NCBI GenBank assembly: GCA_963971225.1
Contig: OZ020267.1
Coordinates: 48,741,993-48,805,992 of the forward strand
DNA from: Melieria omissa
Lineage: Eukaryota; Arthropoda; Insecta; Diptera; Ulidiidae
Direction of reading: 5' to 3'
Length of the DNA: 64,000 nucleotides
Part shown: positions 49,656-60,800 of the stretch, in pieces
Numbering within the stretch: the first letter of the stretch is position 1
Layout of the letters: the number at the start of each line of letters is the position of its first letter
The notes under the pieces: model-generated
What the model was told of the DNA's origin: nothing
Database searches by the model: none
The model's input: the letters and a program-made list of their open reading frames with translations, nothing else
Position numbers and translations under genes: made by a program

Positions 49656-52600
49656 ATGTCAGAAGTTTGCGAGCCTTTAACTCTGGCCCGAGGTAGAAAC
49701 TGTGTGTTTTTGAAAAAACGTAAATTCTTTTATGCCATTCACAGATGTGAAGCGCTCCATTGAGCTACTCGAAAAGTTGCAAGCCAGTGGCGATTTTCCA
49801 ACGACAAAACTAGCAGCTTTACAAAAGGTGCTACAAAGTGATTTTTTAAACGCAGTAAGGGAGGTTTATGAACATGTTTATGAGACGGTGGATATTCAGG
49901 GCTCGCAGGACGTGCGCGCCTCTGCCACAGCTAAGGCTACTGTAGCAGCATTTGCAGCCAGCGAAGGCCACGCCCATCCTCGGGTAGTTGAACTACCCAA
50001 AACGGAAGAAGGTTCGTTCAGCCGCATTCGACATCCTTTTTTTATAATCTCTTATATGACCTTCAGGGTTGGGCTTTAATGTTATGGGCGGAAAGGAACA
50101 GAATTCCCCAATATACATTTCACGTATCATTCCTGGTGGAGTTGCCGACAGACATGGAGGTCTGAAGAGAGGCGATCAATTGCTGTCAGTAAATGGAGTG
50201 GTAAGCATATATGCTGTCCAAAATTTGTTATTCCGAAGCAATGCCATATATAGACACAACATGTATAGTATATACAAGGTGTGACATCCCTGTTTCAAGA
50301 CGTTCGTATTAAATGATCTATTCATTTCAAGTTTTAAATGACAAACTTTCGTATAGTTAGAATTGTTATGCCTAACTTTATAACCATAACTGCCACAACA
50401 GTCGGATTACGACACTAGCCTAGCAACCATCCGTGTGTAAAATGTATGCACGATGTAAGGACGGTTTTATGTCGGCTCTAAACGCAATTATATGCAATGC
50501 CATTTTTACTCTCAGACATTCTCCACTGCCTGTCGAAAATAATTTATTTTTCATATGAACCACAAGAAAGAAGCATCGAATTGATTGCAAAAATGTTTGT
50601 GTAAATATTAACAATTTTACTGTATACAGCTCAGAATATAGATAAACTTGTCCCTTAACGCTTATCATTACAGGTTTTTGATAAATGAGCGGTTTTTATT
50701 AGTAAGAGCGATCTTGTGGATCTTAAGGCGATAATTCGATATTAAGTGCTGCCGAGTTTTAAGTTTTTGGGCGTAACAAATACTTTGTTGTCGCCTTTTA
50801 GCTCCCTTTGGTTTACTCTACATCTGGACTCACCTCCGTATAAAATTCAGTTAACACACAAACTGAAGCTGAGTAGTTTGAATATACAGAAAGCAAACGT
50901 TGCTAATTGCATGGGAAAATTTCGAAGGTAGACCAACAAAAGTTTTTGGTGGTAACAGTGGCGCACGCAGGATTTTGTCTCGGGGGGAGGGTTTCGTGTA
51001 ACTTTTTTGAGAACTTTGAAATAGAATAAAATTTAGATGTATGAATCTACAGAGAGAGATCCAAAACATATATGTTTTCCCTACCTGGTTCTGAAAGTTC
51101 AAAATAAACAATTTATTTAAAAGGATACAATTTTTCTCTTTTATTTGATACCCATTTCTTCATTATTGCACAACCGCAATATTAAAAAAAAAAAATTGTG
51201 TATTTCCTTAAAATTTTAAAGTCCTTTAAAAATCACTTTGGGTCAGAAAATGAAAAACTGACTATGCCAGGTAAATGACCTGTAATGATCTGTATATCTC
51301 TGGAAAAGCTAAGGTATTATCTTTTGACCGACGGACGTCTTGTGTTAGTCAGACGGTTCGTTTACGAGATATGTGCTCATAACTGAAACAACAGGTTAAA
51401 AATTGGTTTTTCGAAGATTTGAAAGTGCTTCTCACAACATTTTTTTTTTAATCTTCAGTTTCGTGTTCATCGGCCGAAAGTTAGTCTAGAAAACCCTTTT
51501 TTTTTAGGTACATTTTTTGTGTCGAGAAGTGTTATTGATGATTGAACATATATGCGACGGTTTGAAATTAAATTTCTGTACTAACTTACAAATATTTCGG
51601 GTGGTTTAAACCCTCCCCTGTGTGCGCCACTGGGTGGTAATAACGAAAGACATGTGATTTCAATAGGATATCACAACTTCGCTTTGAGTGAAAGATAACA
51701 CATTTTTAACGTCATAGACCTTGTTTAGGGTTAAGATTATGGCTGTCTTCTTAAACGTCAGTTGCTTTGCAACAGTACAAAGCATCATGTTCGTAAACAA
51801 AAAAATGCAACAGTGTTACATTGCATCGTGTTCGTGAACGCATCCAATAAGCAATCGATCGCATCAGATGGCTGAGGGTGAAACATACGTCTGAGATATT
51901 TTACAATAATTCACAAATAAATGTATTCTATTAACATTTTCAGTGATAGACGATGGAGCTACAACTTTACAAAATTACTGTTTTCAACGAGATTGAAAAA
52001 TGAGGTGGACTTCTGTGCTAAAAGAGAGAAAAAAATATTTTGAGTTCTCCGAGTTTGTTTTTTTAATTATGCTTGCAACAACTGAACCTTTGCTAGACAT
52101 TTTGTCACTTAGCGTTGCTAAAATAGTTGCAATATTAATTTTGCAGTATTTGCTTGCATCAGAACCAATTGTTAACAAAGCAGAGCTGCCACATAAATGT
52201 ATGCAATATATCACGAACTGGCATCACGACAGTAGTGATAGAGCATCACTGCTTTGCATAGGGATGTTTAAGAAGACAGCCATTGTTACGAAAATTAGTT
52301 CCGCAGACGTATTCGTCTCACTCGATTGTGCTTAAAAATAAAACACACTACAATACTTTAAAGCAGTTCCAAAGTTGATTTATAATGTTACACTTTACTC
52401 TCTCTACACTTGTTATTTATTGGACTACTCCGAGTTGCACCTTTGCTTGCTAAAACCAAACACTCCCCTCGGCGCTGTACCCTGCTGTCTTTTATACTTG
52501 TTTGCTTGTAGCGCAGATCGTTCTCGCACATTCTAATAGGTCTCGAAATTTCCGTATCATCGCGAGTCAGCGAATGTTCTAGCGAACTTACCATGCCCCT

Positions 52601-53187
52601 AAAAGTATGCCCATGCGCAAATCGTATTCTAATTTTCCTTCCTTTTCAATGCCTTGCAAATTGCACAGTGACGGCGAGCATTATCGTCACAGTAATATCG
52701 TTACATATTACTTGAAAACCAAAGTAATATACAGTTGCTGTCAAAATAATAGTAGTGCTGTTACTATGTATAGTTTGTCATGTTGAATTTGCTGCTTCGC
52801 CTTTTTTGCTCCAACCGTAGGATACTTTAATATAGACAGAACACAAGAAAAAAACATTTTATATATAATTGCATGCGTTTGTAGCTGATATTCAAATTTG
52901 CTCACGGACAGTACTGACAGGTGTGGCAATATGTTGAACAAATTCAATATGGTATCTTGTTAACTTTTTTTTATGGATCAACTCAACACTTTCTTTTCAT
53001 GGCATTAACAAGTGGTTTCTTCTTTAAATATATTTAGTCTGTGGAAGGAGAAAATCACGAGAAGGCCGTCGAATTGCTGAAACAAGCCGTTGGATCTGTA
53101 AAATTAGTGGTTCGCTACACACCAAAAGTCTTAGAGGAAATGGAGCTGCGCTTTGACAAACAGCGCACCACGCGTCGCAGGCAATAA
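49656..53187 (+). CDS. veli: LIN-7/Veli L27-PDZ scaffold protein (4 exons)
   Basis: Coding exons 49656-49692, 49745-50011, 50067-50200 and 53038-53187 give 195 aa. The protein is the small LIN-7 adaptor that joins LIN-2/CASK and Stardust-type MAGUKs at cell junctions and synapses. An L27 domain occupies about residues 10-65 ([12 protein letters not shown]... [18 protein letters not shown]). A PDZ domain runs from about 92 to 175, with the carboxylate-binding loop GLGF at 102-105 and [20 protein letters not shown] following. It ends in a basic tail (TTRRRQ). The sequence matches fly and vertebrate LIN-7 almost residue for residue after the first ten codons, and the length is standard. The last intron (50201-53037) is 2.8 kb and repeat-rich, while the others are about 55 bases. 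AATAAA candidates lie at 53343-53352. Identification is certain. Confidence 0.96.
50956..51632. mobile_element. hAT-type MITE (CAGTGGCG family), longest copy, perfect target duplication
   Basis: 677 bases from CAGTGGCGCACGCAGG to TGTGTGCGCCACTG. The octamer ggtggtaa is exactly duplicated at 50948-50955 and 51633-51640. It is longer than its relatives (136-281 bases), so it may be nearer the parent element, but no transposase is read. Confidence 0.88.
51739..52283. mobile_element. Inverted-repeat element abutting an LTR
   Basis: 18-base arms atggctgtcttcttaaac (51739-51756) and gtttaagaagacagccat (52266-52283) are perfect inverses. The interior contains a 111-codon open frame that I do not recognise and regard as chance. 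Confidence 0.6.
52284..52705 (-). mobile_element. Solo LTR, antisense to lin-7
   Basis: 422 bases bounded TGTTACG...CGTTACA (TG...CA ends). On the minus strand it has a TATAAAAG box (from 'cttttatac' at about 52491) and sequence shared with the LTR-like pieces at 40395 and 41950. No internal retroviral-type genes adjoin it, so it is a solo LTR. A flanking duplication is not evident. Confidence 0.65.
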
Positions 53188-53749
53188 GCGTATGATGATT
53201 AAGTCATAAAAGTATTCAGTTTTATTCGTTTAGTATTCGACGTTGAAAGCTACTTCAAAATTGTCTCTATGTTAGCGTTATAAAAACTGAAATCCCAAAA
53301 TATATCGTGTTTTTAGTTTGTATGAAGACTTGTGCGTTACGTAATAAAATAAATCTACTGAAATTCTTAGCTCCAAAAAAATATGCATTTGCATATAATT
53401 CCGATCCATAATTATTACTATAGCGGTCTTGAGACGATCATTTTTGTATGCAAACATTGTGTGATGCGCAAACAAATTGTAGCGTTCACACGATCGAATA
53501 TGTGTACATGCTTCAGTTGTCTGTTATTTTTTGACAAAGTAACATGGTTGCAGTTGCAGCACTAATAATTGATGAAATTTTGGAGTGCGGAGAGAAAGAA
53601 AGGAGAACTAAAAAACGAATTTTGGTAGATTTTCAAAAAGGAAGATAAAGATTTTCGTACAAAAACGCGGCGTATGCGACGTCGACTTTTTTATTTTCAT
53701 ACGCATCTTATACGACAGTATTGGGTTAGAGCTGTGCACCGACCGAAAA

Positions 53750-54400
53750 ACTCGTAACACTTGGTGTCAGAAATGGGATTGTGCTGATTGAATTAAAACA
53801 AGAAGAACTCGAGCAGCTGAAGGTGGACCAGCTGTAAAAGGAGCTGGCTGGTTAGAACTTGCCCACTGCTGGAGGAAAAGTGGGGTTGCACCTTGCATCG
53901 ATTGGGCTGCGCACGAGTTCGGAATACAGGAGCTAGAGGCGTCGGCTAAAGTGGAGGAATCGCCTACTGGTGCTGCGTCACCGCAAAGCACAGCTGCGGT
54001 CGTGCCGCTGCAAGGAATGGATATGAGCCAGATGCTGGTAGCAATGAAAAGAATGTTTCAGGAAACCTGGGAAAAATTCGAGAATATGCATCGAGAAATG
54101 GCAGCGAAACTGGAAACTACGAATCAGGAAATAACAAAAATGGAATGGAAAGGGCTGATGAGAAGATCGCGGGGCCGCACTCAACTTGTCAGCAACAGGT
54201 TAAAGCCAGGTATGATCGACAGGCTAACAGCGCAAGGTTCCAGGAAAGCGATTTGCTAATGCTTTACAACCCGCAGCGGAGGAAACGGTTGTCTTCAAAA
54301 CTTCAAACGTCATGGGAAGGACTACAAAATCGTGACAAGGATTAATAACGTGGTATACAGGATTCAACGTTGCAGCAATAGGCTGAAGATTTGTTGCAAT
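53750..54400 (+). mobile_element. Deletion derivative of a Ty3-type LTR retrotransposon (gag start joined to integrase end)
   Basis: A leader-like 'ttggtgtcagaaatgggat' at 53760 is followed by a gag-like frame (MDMSQMLVAMKRMFQETWEKF, 54019-54081; coiled-coil-like). Within about 60 bases it changes frame into QQQVKARYDRQANSARFQES, then DLLMLYNPQRRKRLSSKLQTSWEG, which is the C-terminal end of Ty3/gypsy integrase. Protease, reverse transcriptase, RNase H and most of integrase are missing. This is a fossil of an element with no coding potential. Confidence 0.7.
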
Positions 54401-54419
54401 TTTTGAGGGTAAATTTCAG

Positions 54420-54660
54420 TGTTATTAATAAATGAAATGAGAAAGATTCCCAACTGTTGGCGGTGGGATTTCGCTTGCATCACCAGGGATGTAGGCTGGG
54501 GCTATAATTACCTCAGTTTTAATCCCACTCTGCTCCACTTCCACGACTATAGCCGCTGTGTCTTCGTCCAGGAATTCTGTAAAGGGTAGGAAAGGACAAG
54601 CAAACAAACAAAAACAAATCATGCACACAGATTTGATGATATCTCAAAAATTAAAATTTA
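54420..54660 (-). mobile_element. Possible non-LTR retrotransposon endonuclease fragment
   Basis: The minus frame reads DEDTAAIVVEVEQSGIKTEV then IIAPAYIPGD, which resembles part of an insect LINE endonuclease (a hydrophobic strand followed by a Y-P-G-D-like turn). Short and uncertain. A run of about 23 T follows at 54662-54684. Confidence 0.45.
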
Positions 54661-55087
54661 GATTTTTTTTTTTTTTTTTTTTTTTAAACTTCCCTTTTTA
54701 TTACACCTGCCTAATAAAAGGCATCTCGTAATATTCTAACATTATTTGGAAATAATTTATGTACTTAGATCAATATCAGAATATACATACATTTACGAAA
54801 TTAACAAAACACTAGCGTATAACAATAAGTTAAATCTCAGTTTACAATACATACAGACAGTTTACAGTACATATTTCATTAAAAATGTCTAGATGGTAAG
54901 TCAGAAGTTGTAAGTCGTTTAAGCCTTCGGATTCGCCTTTCTTCGAATTTAGATGAAACTATTTTTTTGCACAACGATAGGAAATGGTAGCAAGATAAGA
55001 TCTGCAAATGGAAACACTGGTAAAAAACTTATCAAAACTCCAAATAGAGTGACGGCGGCAGCACTGTTTCAATGTGAAATGCATGGG

Positions 55088-56100
55088 TCAGTGTTCGAAC
55101 GGGTTGCCTGGGGGAATACCTGGAGTGATTGGCATTAGGGTGCTCATCTCCTCTGAACAATTACCGAAAAAGTATCGGTAAAATAAAGCCACATATGCCA
55201 TGTTTCGACGATGTTCCAAGGAACCAATAGAACTCCAAATAGGTTTTTTAAGCCTCAGCCCACAGGTACGAGTCAAAGTGAAATATGTTTTGTACCGCTT
55301 TAGAAAGCCGAGGCACTTGGCTGCTTCTTTCGACACGCCAAAAATATGATCGTTCCATCAATGATCGATCTTAAAGGATATGTCCGGAACGTTAAGAGCT
55401 GCCGATTCCGCAATATTTACTCCACTCATAGTCAGGGATGTGTTAGGATGTGCGGAAACTCGTTTTCAAAGATAAGGAAAGGTGTTGGAGAGATGACCGA
55501 ACCCTGTCTATATGCCTATATATGTCTATAACAACACGAATAGAGCGATCATACAGAATGTTCGTAATCCAACGAGAGAAGAGACAACCAATGCCATATG
55601 CAATCAGTTTTGACACAAGTGCTTTATGCCACACTCGGTCAAAGGCGTTGGAAATAATCAACTCAACAACCTTGCTTTCACCGAGGTCTAGAACGCTAGG
55701 TTCCATTTCTCGGTGAGGACCGCCATAAGGTCTCCCGTCGATCAATGTCTACGAAAGCTGAAGGCTGAAGTTTACGATGCTTTCCATTACTTTGGAAAGT
55801 AACGACCAAATTGCTATGGGTCGGTAGTTCGCAGGGTCAGTGGGTCAGTAAATTTGCCTTTTTGGAAACTGGTTGCACATTTGCCATCTTCCAACATGCC
55901 GGAAATACACTAGTGGTGTATGACATGTTGAAAAGATTACGTAATGGACAAGCCAGTGAGGTAGCGCACATTTTCAAAGCAAGGGCAGGAATGCAGTACG
56001 GCCCTGAAGCATTATGTACATCGAGATTTTCAAGCACTCTTATCTACCCGTGTGCAAAAATGTTGCATGGAGCAAGAAACGCTATCAACTACGGGTAGTG
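55088..56100 (-). mobile_element. Non-LTR retrotransposon (family B) reverse transcriptase fragment
   Basis: The minus frames give LDVHNASGPYCIPALALKM and FNMSYTTSVFPACWKMANVQPV (RT N-terminal blocks), then FDRVWHKALVSKLIAYGIG and SRWITNILYDRSIRVVID (palm), then LTRTCGLRLKKPIWSSIGS with NPFEH near the end. The order fits a Jockey/CR1-like LINE. Frameshifts separate each block, so it is dead. Confidence 0.75.
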
Positions 56101-56119
56101 GTGGATAGGTAGGGTAGTA

Positions 56120-56297
56120 AATTAGCTTTATGAACCGCGTAAGTGATGATTTGATCATTGTTGAGAAGAGTTGGAGTTGAATACGATGTTTGGTTCTTTA
56201 CCCTCTTTACGAATTACCAAAAGATCTTACAACCACGTTGGTATTAAAGAACTTTCTTATTTTGGCGCTGCTCGTGTAGAAAGTTTTGGCGCCTCAT
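56120..56297 (-). mobile_element. LINE family A internal fragment
   Basis: 'gtgatgatttgatcattgtt' through 'ttggcgctgctcgtgtagaa' matches 12962-13110, the same family A segment. It is cut off at the right by the MITE starting at 56299. Confidence 0.65.
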
Positions 56298-56298
56298 A

Positions 56299-56564
56299 CC
56301 ATGATACAAAAATATACAGGTAGATTTAATCGAGCAAAATTCAAAGTCATTTGCTTTTTTGACAAATAAGAATAAAGTTTTAAGGGTGCAAAAAAAGTTA
56401 GAAAGACAGAAACTGAACCATATACTACATAAACTAATTGTGCGAAATTGCAGCTCTGTAGCAAAAATGAAAATAGTAGTACAAAATTTGTAAATTTTTT
56501 TTCCAATTGTCAATTTTATTTTTATCTGTCGCATTGAAACTACCTGTATATTTTTGTATCATGG
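56299..56564. mobile_element. MITE with 25 bp perfect terminal inverted repeats
   Basis: The left end ccatgatacaaaaatataca (plus ggtag) and the right end inverse ctacctgtatatttttgtat (plus catgg) are identical over 25 bases. 266 bases, no coding capacity. It interrupts the LINE fragment at 56120-56297. Confidence 0.78.
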
Positions 56565-57838
56565 TTTGCAGTTGTTTTGATGAATACATGAATATTAAAC
56601 ATGATATAGTGAACTAATTATTGCAAGGCCTGTTCACAATATTGAGGTTAACATTTTTGTTCAAGAACTCGTTTGTTAAAAATACACTTGTTGTTTTTTG
56701 CTTGAAAATTTTGTTCCGTATTTAGAAGCTCGATGTCAAAATTTGGGTGTTCACTATATCGGATGTTCACTAGCAGACACGACTGTATCTGTCTCATCGC
56801 TTGTCTCCCTTGATTTTCAAGGCTCGATTTCTAAATGAAAACTGGTGAAAGAATACTTTGCGTCGCAAACGTTGCAAATTGAAACGACGCAAAGTGAATT
56901 ATGATTTTCTATAGCAAACCATGTAAAGATAGATAGGTTCCAGGGTAACGAAAATACTACTTTTTAAAAAGAAAATTGAACAAAGTAAATATTTAAAAAA
57001 CAAAAATAATATAAAATTTTATTACATACATTACAAAAAATAATATAACTTTGCCAATAAATAAATTGGAAAAATATTTACATTTTCAGTTAGAAAGGGA
57101 ATCCCCGAGTTTTGAAGGCATGGTGCAATTAGAAACAAAAGTCATGCCATCTTTTAGAAAAAAAAATAAAATTTCAAAAAAAATTAAAGACTCGAACCCA
57201 AAACAACACAACTTCGAAAATCTAACAACGCACAGTGAAAGTTAGTACTAATTCAGCAGCGACGCAACTTCGAAAGAACGCAAAACGAAACGACGCAAAG
57301 CGAGGTATTGGTGTATATCAGCGTTGCCACAAGAAAAAACTATTTATAGCCAGGAACAAATATAAAAATAACCATAAACTTCAAGATTTAAGGATTTAAA
57401 TAACTTACTGCTTACTTTTTTACGAGAAACAGCAATGCCTATGAGTTGCCACTATCAATCAATATCAATATTATTGCCACTCAAAATAATAGTGCGCTAT
57501 AATTTAGATATATTTTGTATCAGTGTGCAATATTCTAAAAAATAACCAAATGGGATCAAAAATCACCAAATAACCAAAACCCATTTTCAAAAATAAAAAT
57601 AACTATTTTTGGTTAAAAATAACCAAAACGGCTACGCCGTTATGCGAAAATTGGTGTTTACTAAAGTAGTAGAAAACCGGCAGTATGGAATGTTTGACAG
57701 CAACACTAGTCTCACATCAGCGTTTCGCGCTACATCAATTTCGCAACTGAGTTTTTGTCATCTGTTTGGAAAATCTTGGCGTCTGTGTAGTTCTTAATTT
57801 TGTTTTTTAACGTTGCATTGAAATTTGTGTCCATTATA
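56565..57838. other. Intergenic DNA upstream of Parp
   Basis: AT-rich. 57460-57640 has AACCAAA-rich low complexity and a short 'actcaaaataatagtgcg' phrase echoed at 52744, possibly a transposon-end remnant. The Parp promoter should lie at the right end, but no strong motif is visible. Confidence 0.4.
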
Positions 57839-60800
57839 ATGGAAGCGGAATTACCATTTAAAACAGAGTATGCTAAAAGTGGACGTGCTAGTTGCAAAGG
57901 CTGCAAAGAAAAGATCGACCAGGGAGTACTTCGTATTGCCGCAATGGTGCAGGTAAAAATAAGAATAAGAGTAAAGTGATCCCTGACTCCTTTAACGTTG
58001 TGTGTGCTTAACTAACTTTCAGTCGGCGTTCCACGATTCTAAGCAGCCAAATTGGTTCCATGAGTTGTGTTTCTTTAAAAAGCAACGCCCCACGTCTGCC
58101 GGTGATATTGAAAACTTTGAGAACTTGCGCTTTGAGGATCAAGAAAGATTGAAGAAGAAGATTGGTATGTTCATATAAGATAACCAGTCATCTTTGAAGG
58201 AGTGATATCCTTTTAGAAATATGTATTCTTCTGCTTAACCCTAAAATCCAATTCTACTTTGTAACTGTATCACAAAATGTTCGCGTAGTTAGTCGAATCG
58301 ACTAACATTAGTATTCCACGAAAACTAAAATTCGAGACAACAAAGTTATGTGAATTTTTAGTCGCCATCTAGTAGAACAATTTTGTTCTTGGAACTTTCC
58401 AAACGAATATCCATACATACATTCCTGAACAAAAGGCAATTCTTCGAACTATTTCTCTGTACATCTAGTTAGAAAGTAAAGCTTTCACGAGCAATGTTTC
58501 GCATTGTGCGAGACCAAGTTAAGTTCTGCCGCATTTAGCACTGCGGTGATTACTTAGGAAACGCTTCCAGAAACTGCTTTGGGGGTTCATGTCTTAGTTT
58601 CAGTTTTTCTGCTGTCACTCAGCTTCAATTTTCAGAAAGCATTGGAACAGAAAAGAGTATGTAAAATCTGCAGTAACAATTGCATCATGCCCGAACAGAA
58701 TGTAAACAACTTAATTATCAACCGGCATGCCCACTTCGATTTCAGTATTTATCCTACATATGTATATGTAGCCGTGGCTCAGTTGGTTAGTGCGTTGGAC
58801 CGCGAGTCGAAGGCAGCGACCCAGGTTCAAATACTGCCTGTAATAACATCTAAAAAAAAAAAAAACGGGAAAACTCGTTTTCTCTTTCGGTGGCTGTCCT
58901 CTCAGCTGGAAATGGCAAACCTCTGAGAGTAAAAATTGCTTATGAAAGAGCTCCCAACCTGCCGTTCGGAATCGGCATCCGTTTTGTGCGTTGCGAATTT
59001 GTACAGGGTTGGAAGGGACCTACAGTTTTATGCCGATTCCGAACGGCGAGCTGGGAGCTCTTTGTTAGGCAATTTTACTCTCAGATGTTTGCCATTTCCT
59101 GCTGAGAGGACAGCCGCCGAAAGAAAAAATTGTGTTTTTCCTTTTTTTTCGGTGTTAGTAGCAACGGAGTCTTGAACCTGTGTTCGAGCGTCGCATTTGA
59201 CTCGCGGCCCAACGCACTGGCCTGCTGAGCTACTTCGGCCGTTCTTCATTATAGTCAATTATATTTCAATTTCGATTTCAGTTATTTTCCACAACCGATT
59301 CACACGTTTCCTCACAATTTGTTATGTCAATAATCAGTCGGTTGGGTGTTAACCAACTTTGCACTGAGTCTTGGTACTAAGTATTTTTAATAATTGTTTT
59401 ATATATCTTAGTTGAACATGCAGTAGTTTTGCCCGTAAAAACTGATGGTAAGAAAGGAAAGAAACGCTCAAAAGCTGAAAGTGCTGCAATGAAAGATTTT
59501 GGTATTGAGTACGCAAAATCTGGAAGAGCAGCTTGTCGCGGATGTGAGCAGAAAATATTAAAAGATCAAGTCCGTATCCGCAAAACAGTGTATGATACTG
59601 AAGTGGGTATGAAGTATGGCGGCCAACCGTTGTGGCATCACGTGGAGTGCTTTGCGCAGTTGCGTGCAGAACTCGGGTGGCTAGAAAGTGGAGAATACCT
59701 ACCCGGATTCAAGAGTCTTAAAAAGGAGGATCAGACTGAAGTCATGGGAGTATTATCGTACGTAAATATCTTTAAGTTTTTAGTTTGTTTTTTAGTTTTG
59801 TATTTTTTCTTGAACTCTGTGAATGCAATAGCGCTATGAAGGCCGAAGATGCACCAATTGTCAAAAAAGCAAAGTTAGAGCCACAAGACGAGCAGGATGA
59901 AAAAAAAATCTCTGAGCTGATAAAACAGCAAACAAAACGTTTTTTCAAGTTTCGCGACTGTGTTAAAGAACAGATGAAAAAGCCGGAAATGCTCAAATTG
60001 TTGGAGTACAATGGGCAGGAACCATTTGTTGGAGACTCTGGAAAACTGTTGGACCAAATTGCTGATCTGCTAACATTTGGGGCCATCGAGTCATGTTCGC
60101 AGTGCAAGAGACGTCAGATGTTGTTCCACAAGTCCGGATATCTTTGTAATGGGCAGTTAACTGAATGGACAAAATGTGCTAACTTGGTCAAGGAACCGAA
60201 GCGTACTCAGTGCAAAGTTCCTAGCGATTTGAAAGAGATATATGGCTTTCTAGCCGATGTCCGCAAAAAAACGGAAACACGCGCAATACGTTACATACCG
60301 CCTAGTTCAGCCACGATTGCTAAGAGCGTTGTCCTAAAAAAGGAAGATGAATTAGATGGGTGAGTGCAAAAAACCGGTTAACATTAATAAATATTACATA
60401 TCTAATTAAAAATATTTCAAAGGCCCAAAGTAAAGCGTGAGCGGCCGCCCCTTTACAATTTGCAGTTTGCTCAAATTGGCTTGAAGGACCAAGAGGCAGA
60501 ATTGAAAAAGCAATTGACAGCGTTGGGTGGCAAGTTTGACACAAAAATTAATGATAAAACCATAGCTGTTTTTTCTACCGCAAAAGAGGTGAAACGTATG
60601 AACAGCCGTATGGAGAAAGTAAGAGATTTGGGTATTCACGTTATTCCAGTGGAATACCTCGATTCAGTGAAAGCCAATAAAGAAAATGCAGTCAGTTATA
60701 TAAGCAGTATGACTCTATGTGATTGGGGTACGGATCCTTCTTCTCGAATTCCTGACGATGATTCGAAAAGCTCCAAATCGAAGAGTATTTACACTAAATC

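Larger units (their letters stand above)
50201..53037 (+). other. Last intron of lin-7 (2.8 kb), host to three mobile elements
   Basis: Splits the PDZ domain after SVNGV. It contains the hAT MITE at 50956-51632, the inverted-repeat element at 51739-52283 and the LTR at 52284-52705. 50400-50530 may be a SINE remnant ('tttttactctcagacattct'). The splice sites are clear and the exon frames join perfectly. Confidence 0.8.

Noticed and set aside
52000..52335. A 111-codon open frame in the lin-7 intron
   Set aside because: It starts inside an inverted-repeat element and ends in an LTR, so it is a chance frame.
58771..58843. A tRNA gene, because of good A and B box matches
   Set aside because: The cloverleaf stems do not pair well, an A-rich tract and a shared body follow, and an inverted copy lies next to it. 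It is the head of a SINE.
58579..58926. A 115-codon open frame in Parp intron 2
   Set aside because: It reads through the SINE head and A-rich tract and lies wholly within an intron of a well-defined gene.
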